From Oscillospiraceae bacterium (GTDB lineage: Bacteria; Bacillota; Clostridia; Oscillospirales; Ruminococcaceae), in NCBI GenBank assembly GCA_024697725.1, contig JAILFE010000222.1, positions 1 to 36,313 on the forward strand: a DNA stretch of 36,313 bases, read 5' to 3'. Positions within the stretch are counted from its first letter, which is position 1. Every line of letters starts with the position of its first letter. A model generated the notes under the pieces. It searched no databases. It saw nothing but the letters and a program-made list of their open reading frames with translations, and was not told where the DNA came from. Below are positions 29,954-36,313 of this stretch, one piece after another. The position numbers and the translations under genes were made by a program.

Positions 29954-30051
29954 TAGTGCGCTGCAAATCTTTGATTTGCAGCAGCAGAAGCGGCAGTAAG
30001 CAGCCGCTTCTGCCAATAACCGCCCGTAGGGCGGTTATTGAGCACGCACTA
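29954..30051. repeat. Cloverleaf-like palindromic repeat, unit 2
   Basis: Outer IR tagtgcg/cgcacta enclosing hairpins 29960-29982, 29985-30012 and 30014-30040. Confidence 0.75.
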
Positions 30052-30226
30052 TTTACCGATAAACTCATATAAATATTGAAGCTATATTCCCCAAAATGCA
30101 TTATAAATTTCTATAGGTAATTAATTGCCGAAGTAATAAGATCTGTGCAGAACTGCATAATATCAATATATCATGCAGTTAAGGAATTGTCAAGCTCAGT
30201 GTCAGTATAATCACAGCCTGATCTGA

Positions 30227-30255
30227 AATAGTGTCCCTTTGGGACACTATTTTTT
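30227..30255 (+). terminator. Intrinsic terminator-like hairpin
   Basis: aatagtgtccctttgggacactatttttt. Confidence 0.6.
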
Positions 30256-30385
30256 GAAAATCAGATGATGCTTTCCGCACTCATTGATAGAGTCACTTTC
30301 AGATCCTTCGTTCTGAATATGAATTGCAGCTCATCTTACCCTATCGACTCTGCCATTAATAATGATCAGTGGCTCATTAAAAATT

Positions 30386-30418
30386 GCTCCCGGAATTTAA
30401 ACTCCGGGAGCTTTGTTT
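30386..30418. terminator. Terminator-like hairpin
   Basis: gctcccgga atttaaac tccgggagc tttgtttt. Confidence 0.6.
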
Positions 30419-30532
30419 TCATAAATGTTCTGATTCTTACTCACTTTAAGAATTCAGGAAAAGATCTCATACGCATATTATATCATTCCTCAATTATCCA
30501 GAATATCCTTTAGGTATTCTCCTTAAGATGTC

Positions 30533-31225
30533 TTATTCAAGACCCTTGCGTTTGTATATCAGTATAAAGAGAACTGCTGCTATCAAGAAATTCACAGATA
30601 TTACCACTATGCTTTCCGAAGTGATATCCGAGTTTCCGATACCGTTGATAAGCTCGCTTATCTGCTGAGAGTAGGTCATCCTTGCGATATCCTTTATCTT
30701 TTCGTTGAACATCGAAAGCATCGGGAGCAGAGAAAAGACCAGCGATACCGGAACAGAAAGCGATGAGGAAGCCATCTGATTTTTCGAGAATACTCCGATC
30801 ACGGCTCCGGTGAGCCCGGACAGCAGTATCCCCGTGCATATCAGTGCAATGAACATCGCAAGGTCTGCTCCTCTGTATCCGCCTAGTATCGCAAATACTG
30901 CCGTACCGAACATAGACATCACGAATACATATATCCCTATGCCGATAAGATATTCCGCAGACTTCACGCTGCTCATTATAAGTACGCGAAGAGTGTTCTT
31001 TTCCTTTTCCTCGGAGATTATCGCTGCCATACTTGAAAGAGGCGCCATTGCCACAAACATTACCGCAAAAAGTTTTGCAAAGAAATGCTCGGGCATACCT
31101 TCCGGCTTTACCGCATTTTGCATTATTACCGCCAGTACCGGGAACATGACGAACTGTATCAGTACCATCTTGTTTTTAAGAGTGTCTTTCATTTGCTTGA
31201 GAAATATCGCAGATATGTTCTTCAT
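30533..31225 (-). CDS. ABC-2 type transporter permease
   Basis: Multi-TM; FLKQMKDTLKNKMVLIQFVMFPVLAVIM...ISEEKEKNTLRVLIMSSVKSAEYLIG; overlaps the ATPase gene by 4 nt. Confidence 0.87.
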   Translation of the reverse strand: MKNISAIFLKQMKDTLKNKMVLIQFVMFPVLAVIMQNAVKPEGMPEHFFAKLFAVMFVAMAPLSSMAAIISEEKEKNTLRVLIMSSVKSAEYLIGIGIYVFVMSMFGTAVFAILGGYRGADLAMFIALICTGILLSGLTGAVIGVFSKNQMASSSLSVPVSLVFSLLPMLSMFNEKIKDIARMTYSQQISELINGIGNSDITSESIVVISVNFLIAAVLFILIYKRKGLE

Positions 31226-32073
31226 GCAGAAAGCTCCTTTCCTGTAAGCTCCATGAACACCGTTTCAAGATCGGGTTCTGAGGTGTGTATCGTTTCCGCG
31301 AGACCTTTTCCGATGAATTCGGAAAGCCTTGCAGCAGAATCTGTGTTGTACGGCAGCTCAATATCACTGCCGTCCGCGAGATGTATCTTAAGCATACGCT
31401 GATGATCGTATCTTCGGCATATATCCTTCGGACTGCCGCGCTCCACGATCTTTCCTTCGTTTAGAAGAGCGATGCTTCCGCACAGCTTCTCTGCCTCCGT
31501 CATCGTGTGGGTCGTGAGGAAGATTGTCTTGCCGCGTTCCTTTTCCGCGAGGATGATCTTGTGTATCTCATTTGCCGAAACAGGGTCAAGCCCATTCGTT
31601 GGCTCATCCAGGAAAAGTACATCCGGATCGGTCATAAACGCTCTTGCGAGCTTCAGGCGGCCTGTCATTCCCTTGGAGAGTTTTCCAGCAGGTGTTTTTG
31701 CAGCGTCAGACAGCCCGACCTTTTTGAGCACAGATGTTATTTCTGCATTTCCGATGCCATACAGTCTTGCGAACAGCTTGAGATTGTCAAAGCAGCTCAG
31801 ACGTTCGTAGATCCCGAAATCATCCATAGCTATGCCGAAGCGCCTGCGGTCTTCACCCATGAGCCTGCTGGTGTTTTTCCCGTTGATGAACGCCGTGCCG
31901 CCGTCCTGTACGATCTGTCCGGTAAGGATCTTTATGAGGGTGGTCTTGCCGGCTCCTGAAGGACCGAGCAGCCCGAATATCTCTCTGCGGTCTATATCAA
32001 GATCGATACCGTCAAGTACCTTCCTGCCGCCGTATTCCTTTACGATGTTTATTCCTGTGATCGCTTTGCTCAT
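31222..32073 (-). CDS. ABC transporter ATP-binding protein
   Basis: GLLGPSGAGKTTLIKILTG; LSKGMTGRLKLARAFMTDPDVLFLDEPTNGLDP. Confidence 0.94.
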   Translation of the reverse strand: MSKAITGINIVKEYGGRKVLDGIDLDIDRREIFGLLGPSGAGKTTLIKILTGQIVQDGGTAFINGKNTSRLMGEDRRRFGIAMDDFGIYERLSCFDNLKLFARLYGIGNAEITSVLKKVGLSDAAKTPAGKLSKGMTGRLKLARAFMTDPDVLFLDEPTNGLDPVSANEIHKIILAEKERGKTIFLTTHTMTEAEKLCGSIALLNEGKIVERGSPKDICRRYDHQRMLKIHLADGSDIELPYNTDSAARLSEFIGKGLAETIHTSEPDLETVFMELTGKELSA

Positions 32074-32074
32074 A

Positions 32075-32545
32075 TTATTTGTCCTCCTTTATACGTTTCA
32101 GAGCTTCATCCAGTCTGCGGTTCTCCTGACGTTCAGCCAGCGATGTCACGAATATGCTCGTCAGACAGCTCACTGCAAAACATATCACGAACAATATCCA
32201 TGCGATCGGCAGATCTGTCGGGAACCACCCGAAAATAAAGACGAATATCGTTATGACTGCGAACACGCTCGAGATCATTGCGGCTATCCTTGCCGCAGCA
32301 GACATTTTCTTTATAAGGATATCTGTCATGAACACGGTGCGTATCAGTATCACCAGCACCGCCGCGAGCAGGAACTGAAAGCTCGTTGCTGAACTTATCC
32401 CTTTTCCCGCAAGCGAAAACATTGACGAATATTCCTCCGCGTTCCTGCCGAACAGCATACTGAATATATTCAGTATGACATTGGTCAGTCCGTAGGTCGT
32501 GAATATCTGTGCGAGAATACCGAAAACTGTTCCTCTTTTGTCCAT
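32075..32545 (-). CDS. DUF3021-like membrane protein
   Basis: Four hydrophobic segments, 156 aa, directly downstream of a LytTR gene, a known DUF3021 context. Confidence 0.7.
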   Translation of the reverse strand: MDKRGTVFGILAQIFTTYGLTNVILNIFSMLFGRNAEEYSSMFSLAGKGISSATSFQFLLAAVLVILIRTVFMTDILIKKMSAAARIAAMISSVFAVITIFVFIFGWFPTDLPIAWILFVICFAVSCLTSIFVTSLAERQENRRLDEALKRIKEDK

Positions 32546-32986
32546 TTATCTTACCCCCAGTCTGGATTTTAATTCATCCGCATATTGTCTCGAAACTATC
32601 ATCTGCTCGCCGTTTTCAAGGGTAAGCCTGAGCCTGCGCTCGAATTCCGACCTGATAGAACGGATATACCGAAGCTGCACGAGACAGGACTTGCTTATCC
32701 TGAAAAAACCGCTGCCGCAGAGTCTTTCTTCCATTTCATACAGCTTCTGCTTTGTTTCGTAGACTTCATCCCGGGTATAGACAAAGGTCTTTCTGTCAAC
32801 GGATTCTATATAAACTATCCCGGATATATCGAGTATAAAGGACTCGCCGTTCTTTATAGCCGTTATCTGACTGTCCATTATGCGCAGCGCGGATATTATC
32901 TCCTCCGTTTCGGGAGTCAGCGCGGGACAGTTTATCACTATCTCGATATCTTTGTATGACGGGTCTGTATTGATCAATATTTTCAC
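32546..32986 (-). CDS. LytTR-family DNA-binding transcriptional regulator
   Basis: IVYIESVDRKTFVYTRDEVYETKQKLYEMEERLCGSGFFRISKSCLVQLRYIRSIRSEFERRLRLTLENGEQMIVSRQYADELKSRLG; GTG 32986 preceded by gaggggtg. Confidence 0.85.
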   Translation of the reverse strand: MKILINTDPSYKDIEIVINCPALTPETEEIISALRIMDSQITAIKNGESFILDISGIVYIESVDRKTFVYTRDEVYETKQKLYEMEERLCGSGFFRISKSCLVQLRYIRSIRSEFERRLRLTLENGEQMIVSRQYADELKSRLGVR

Positions 32987-33008
32987 TGTATTCACCCCTC
33001 TGTCTGAA

Positions 33009-33037
33009 ATGTTATCATATATCCCCGTAAATATCAA
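33009..33037 (-). promoter_or_regulatory. Putative promoter for LytTR-ABC operon
   Basis: Minus strand TTGATA (33032-33037), 17-bp spacer, TAACAT (33009-33014). Confidence 0.5.
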
Positions 33038-33119
33038 TAGTGTAATGCGTATCCTGCCGGAATCGATGCATAAGATGCCGCACTTGTGAGTGTCTGTGCA
33101 AGAGCATCGGTATGCTTAT

Positions 33120-33168
33120 AGCCGCTTCTGCCAATAACTGCCCGCAGAGTGGTTATTGAGCACGAACT
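33120..33168 (+). repeat. Partial copy of unit 2 (right half), same orientation
   Basis: 44/49 identical by eye to 30002-30050 (agccgcttctgccaataac.gcccg.ag.g.ggttattgagcacg.act). Confidence 0.75.
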
Positions 33169-33214
33169 GATTATAGCTGTAGTTCTGCGGAAAGGTCAAT
33201 TGCCGGAAAAGATA

Positions 33215-33246
33215 AAGAGCTGTTCTCCGGCTTGAGAACAGCTCTT
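33215..33246. terminator. Terminator-like hairpin between GGDEF and LytTR genes
   Basis: aagagctgttctc / gagaacagctctt, 13-bp perfect stem. Confidence 0.55.
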
Positions 33247-33250
33247 ATAT

Positions 33251-33311
33251 ACTGCGTGTCCAATAACTGCCCGCAAATCAAAGATTTGCAGCGCACTATC
33301 TGATTAATGTC
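33251..33311 (-). repeat. Shortened copy of unit 2, inverted orientation
   Basis: 33273-33311 is 38/39 identical to the reverse complement of 29941-29979; adjoining ccaataactgcccgc matches the hairpin 30014-30040 arm. Confidence 0.75.
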
Positions 33312-33351
33312 GTTTACTATAGCTGCTTGTGAAGTGAATATTTTGATGCTG

Positions 33352-35244
33352 CTATTTCCGTCTTCCGGGCTTTGAAAGCTTTTGCTCGTACATATGTGAA
33401 TCGCTTATTTTCAGAAGATCCTCCAGCCGTCCTGAAGAATCCGTTTCAGTCATGTATGTACCGTAGCTGAAATCTATTTTATAGGGCTTCGGGTTATTCT
33501 CATTGAATTCCCTGATGAATTCCTTCATGCGTGAGATAAAGCGTGCAAGCTGAGTTTCGGAATAATCCACCGCAAAAATATAAAATTCATCGCCGCCTGC
33601 CCTGCCGGCTGTCTCGCCGGAATCACAGCATTTCATTATTATTTCCGCAGCTGATTTTATCGCACGGTCGCCTTCATAATGTCCGAATTGATCGTTGATA
33701 AATTTAAGTCCGTCCATATCAATGACCATGGTGCAGACAGTTTTCTTTTCAATAAGAGAAGCGAGCGATTCTCTCGATTTGTTGTCAAATCCCCGGCGGT
33801 TGTACATACCTGTGAGATCGTCCTTGATGCTGAGGTTTTCGAGCTTTCTGATAAGCTTGCGGATACGGTCGCTTTTTAGGAGATTTTCAAGTGTTATCCC
33901 GAGATTCAAGAGCCAGACAGTGTAGAATTCGTTGAAAATGTCCTTGCCGGACATTTCTATAACAGAATATCCGAAAACACATTCCGCAAAATTTACGCTC
34001 ATTATGTAATAGAAATGACATCTGTCAGAGTTGGATTCCGGAATAAGATAGGTACTGTCAAAATTCCGTCTGCATCCTGTGTATTCATTCTTTTTGTCTA
34101 TCCAGATCGCAGGGATGAATTTTCCGGAGGGAAATGTGAAGTCGCTGTTACAGGAGGGATGTTTTTCGTAGTCTGTATGCATCATCAGAAAGAAGGCGTT
34201 GAATTCACCGAAATTCACCGAGTTTTCAGAAAAGACTGTCTCCATACTGCGTACAGTTTCAACCTTGTTCAGCTTCAGCATGGATGCTTCCGCATCGTAG
34301 ATATTGAAGCCGTAGGATCGTGTCAAGTCATATACACGGTTGAGGTTTTCGGCTTCTTTGCGGTAATTGAGCGGAACGCATCCGCAGGACTGGTCAAATA
34401 CAGGACGGGGACGGATAATAAGATCCGGTTCGGTATTTTGTTTTCCGTCAGCGAGATCAACAAGTAGCCGGAGAGTTTTTCTTGCGATATCAAGCCTTTC
34501 GCGTGTCGCAGAGGTGATGTGCGGAAGAAATTCTTTTCCCTCTATAGTTCCGTCAAATCCCGATATTGCAATATCCTCCGGTATTCTGATATCGCGGTTT
34601 TTCAGTGCAATGGAAAGAGAGATCGCCATATAATCATTTGCGCATACTATTGCTTCGGGGCGGTCGGGCAGCGAAAGAAAATAATCCGCAGCTTCATTGC
34701 CCTTGTTGAACCAGAAATCGCCCTCGAAGATCCCTGCGCCGTCCTTCGGCATCCCGCGTTCGGACATGACCTTCCTGAATTCTGTGAGTCTTGCCTGTGC
34801 ATCCGGATGAGTCAGATAGCCTGACATAAATCCTATTTTTGTAAAATGATGATGATCTATAAAATGTTCGATGAGCGCTCGTATCCCGCCTGTTTCGTCA
34901 AAATCGATATTGTAAAATCCGTCAACATGACTGCTTATGGAAATGACCGCACATTTTGCGGTGCGCAGCTTGCGTATGACCTTGTCCGCCATGCCTTCGA
35001 CGTTGTAACCCTCGCCGTCAAAGACGATACCGTCATACTGAGAAAGATCGACATATTCATACATATCAAATTCAGAATCGCCGTACAGCGGATTCTTGTA
35101 GCCTATTTTTCCGAGAGAGTTGAAATAGTGCATATCAAGGTCAAGTTCCTCTGCGGCAATGTTGAAGCAGCGGCAAAGATTGCTGCGGTATCTGCTTGTG
35201 AAGCTGCATCCGAATACTGCTATCCTTTTTCGTTTACTGCTCAT
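33352..35244 (-). CDS. LacI/periplasmic-binding-like sensor domain fused to GGDEF diguanylate cyclase
   Basis: N-terminal LacI-type effector fold (HHHFTKIGFMSGYLTHPDAQARLTEFRKVM...AIVCANDYMAISLSIALKNRDIRIPEDIAISGFDGT); C-terminal DDLTGMYNRRGFD...AGRAGGDEFYIF. Confidence 0.9.
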   Translation of the reverse strand: MSSKRKRIAVFGCSFTSRYRSNLCRCFNIAAEELDLDMHYFNSLGKIGYKNPLYGDSEFDMYEYVDLSQYDGIVFDGEGYNVEGMADKVIRKLRTAKCAVISISSHVDGFYNIDFDETGGIRALIEHFIDHHHFTKIGFMSGYLTHPDAQARLTEFRKVMSERGMPKDGAGIFEGDFWFNKGNEAADYFLSLPDRPEAIVCANDYMAISLSIALKNRDIRIPEDIAISGFDGTIEGKEFLPHITSATRERLDIARKTLRLLVDLADGKQNTEPDLIIRPRPVFDQSCGCVPLNYRKEAENLNRVYDLTRSYGFNIYDAEASMLKLNKVETVRSMETVFSENSVNFGEFNAFFLMMHTDYEKHPSCNSDFTFPSGKFIPAIWIDKKNEYTGCRRNFDSTYLIPESNSDRCHFYYIMSVNFAECVFGYSVIEMSGKDIFNEFYTVWLLNLGITLENLLKSDRIRKLIRKLENLSIKDDLTGMYNRRGFDNKSRESLASLIEKKTVCTMVIDMDGLKFINDQFGHYEGDRAIKSAAEIIMKCCDSGETAGRAGGDEFYIFAVDYSETQLARFISRMKEFIREFNENNPKPYKIDFSYGTYMTETDSSGRLEDLLKISDSHMYEQKLSKPGRRK

Positions 35245-35296
35245 AATATATGTTCACTCCATTCAAAGGAACAAAATGGTCTATGAGAATATTATT

Positions 35297-35325
35297 ATGA
35301 TAGCACGATTTCAGGCGTGTGTCAA
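35297..35325 (-). promoter_or_regulatory. Putative promoter for the GGDEF gene
   Basis: Minus strand TTGACA (35320-35325), 17-bp spacer, TATCAT (35297-35302). Confidence 0.6.
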
Positions 35326-35362
35326 CAGTTTTATTGTTAATATTGGCTCATGCCTGCCGCTC

Positions 35363-35391
35363 TTGACAGAGAAACTGGATAGTGTTAAAAT
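35363..35391 (+). promoter_or_regulatory. Putative promoter for the GNAT gene
   Basis: TTGACA (35363-35368), 17-bp spacer, TAAAAT (35386-35391). Confidence 0.6.
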
Positions 35392-35575
35392 ACTGATGAG
35401 ACGAAAGCTTTCTGCCCCGGTCTTACCAATGCTGTAATTCTTTTTTCAAACTGCCATTCCGGCTGTAGGAAAGGTCTTGCGGCGGCACCCTGTTCTGCGA
35501 AAAGATCGGGTACGGCAAAGGTTCTCATCGGACTTTCCGGAAACGGGACGAATAGCTTCAAAAAGGGGAGTATAT

Positions 35576-36100
35576 ATGAAGATAGAAACAGAGCGCCTGC
35601 TGCTGCGCAAGATGAATAAGGACGACTATGACGCATTATATGCGGTGCTTGCCGATCCGGAGATAATGCAGCACTACCCATATCCCTTCGGCGAAGAAAA
35701 GGTAAGGGGCTGGATAGAGAGGAATATTGCCAGATACCGTATATTCGGCTTCGGACTGTGGGCGGTATGTCTCAGGGATACGGGCGAAATGATAGGCGAC
35801 TGCGGTCTTACGATGCAGAATATCAACGATCTCATAAGACCCGAGATAGGGTATCATATCCGCAGGGATATGCAGCGCAGGGGATATGCAAGAGAAGCCG
35901 CTCTGGCAGTGAGGGACTGGACATTTGAAACGCTCCCGTTCAATGTGATATATTCGTATATGAAGTATACAAATATCCCTTCCGCAAAGGCAGCCGAATC
36001 ATGGGGCTGTCATTTTGAAGAAGAATTTGAGGACGATATCAACGAAAGAACAAGGGTCTATGCGATAACAAGGGAAGAGTGGCTCGCGTCACGGAAATAA
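35576..36100 (+). CDS. GNAT family N-acetyltransferase (RimJ/RimL-like)
   Basis: MKIETERLLLRKMNKDDYDALYAVLADPEIMQHYPYPF...EIGYHIRRDMQRRGYAREAALAVRDWTFE; aaaggggag SD before ATG 35576. Confidence 0.92.
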   Translation: MKIETERLLLRKMNKDDYDALYAVLADPEIMQHYPYPFGEEKVRGWIERNIARYRIFGFGLWAVCLRDTGEMIGDCGLTMQNINDLIRPEIGYHIRRDMQRRGYAREAALAVRDWTFETLPFNVIYSYMKYTNIPSAKAAESWGCHFEEEFEDDINERTRVYAITREEWLASRK

Positions 36101-36142
36101 ATAAAAGCAAAGACCGCTCTGCGCGAAAATGCCGCAAAGCTA

Positions 36143-36171
36143 TTGACACACACGGGAAATGATTGTATAAT
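36143..36171 (+). promoter_or_regulatory. Consensus sigma-A promoter
   Basis: TTGACA, 17-bp spacer, TATAAT: perfect match to consensus hexamers. Confidence 0.85.
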
Positions 36172-36240
36172 TAGTGTATCCGGTAACTGGCATATGGGCA
36201 TAGGATAACGGATATCAATTATAATACAGGAGGTCATGAA

Positions 36241-36313
36241 ATGAAATTTTATCGCAGTGAAGACAAGAAAACGGTCATCAGCGTGATGAACGGAGAATTT
36301 TCGGCAGCGGGGT
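36241..36313 (+). CDS. Start of an unidentified gene (truncated by window edge)
   Basis: MKFYRSEDKKTVISVMNGEFSAAG...; AGGAGG SD upstream; too short to assign. Confidence 0.6.
   Translation, partial: MKFYRSEDKKTVISVMNGEFSAAG

Noticed and set aside
29805-30051. Cloverleaf as tRNA or tRNA-like gene
   Set aside because: No conserved T-arm GTTCRANNC, no D-arm or anticodon-loop signature, no 3' CCA; stems are too long and AT/GC patterns differ from tRNA.
30265-30513. 82-aa plus-strand ORF in the long intergenic region
   Set aside because: Contains a terminator-like hairpin, no SD, no motif; unlikely to be coding.
29805-33311. CRISPR array or transposon with transposase
   Set aside because: Repeats are palindromic modules at only two loci with no regular spacers, no cas genes, and no transposase or integrase ORF between them.
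36241-36313. Desulfoferrodoxin-like start (MKFY...)
   Set aside because: The expected Cys residues are absent in the 24 visible residues and the gene is truncated; no assignment is supportable.

Overview
The window looks like ordinary chromosome from a low-to-mid GC Firmicute, probably a Ruminococcus-like Oscillospiraceae member (inference from gene content and codon style). I recognise about 30 protein-coding genes: dipicolinate synthase A/B; an FtsE-FtsX-M23-S41 operon; a PucR/CdaR-type regulator; PHP phosphoesterase; AI-2E transporter; L-fucose isomerase-like protein; GH25 lysozyme; polysaccharide flippase; murA; flavodoxin; tsf; rpsB; a YlmC/YmxH protein; uvrC; pflB-pflA; a diacylglycerol kinase-like protein; a cytidine deaminase/C39 peptidase ORF; a LytTR-DUF3021-ABC cassette; a LacI-type sensor-GGDEF protein; and a GNAT. 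No rRNA, tRNA, CRISPR, transposase or recognisable defence system was seen. The most interesting signal is non-coding. A 247-bp block (29805-30051) reads as two tandem cloverleaf-like palindromic units, each an outer stem enclosing three hairpins. Rearranged copies of the same modules occur at 33120-33311, so the two loci bracket the LytTR/ABC cassette. Other leads: a probable single-base frameshift that creates an apparent cytidine deaminase-peptidase fusion; an S41 protease whose nucleophile position reads Gly; an unlisted 38-aa membrane micro-ORF; a nested-stem rpsB leader; and a second dispersed hairpin family. All coordinates and pairings were read by hand; nothing was searched or folded computationally.
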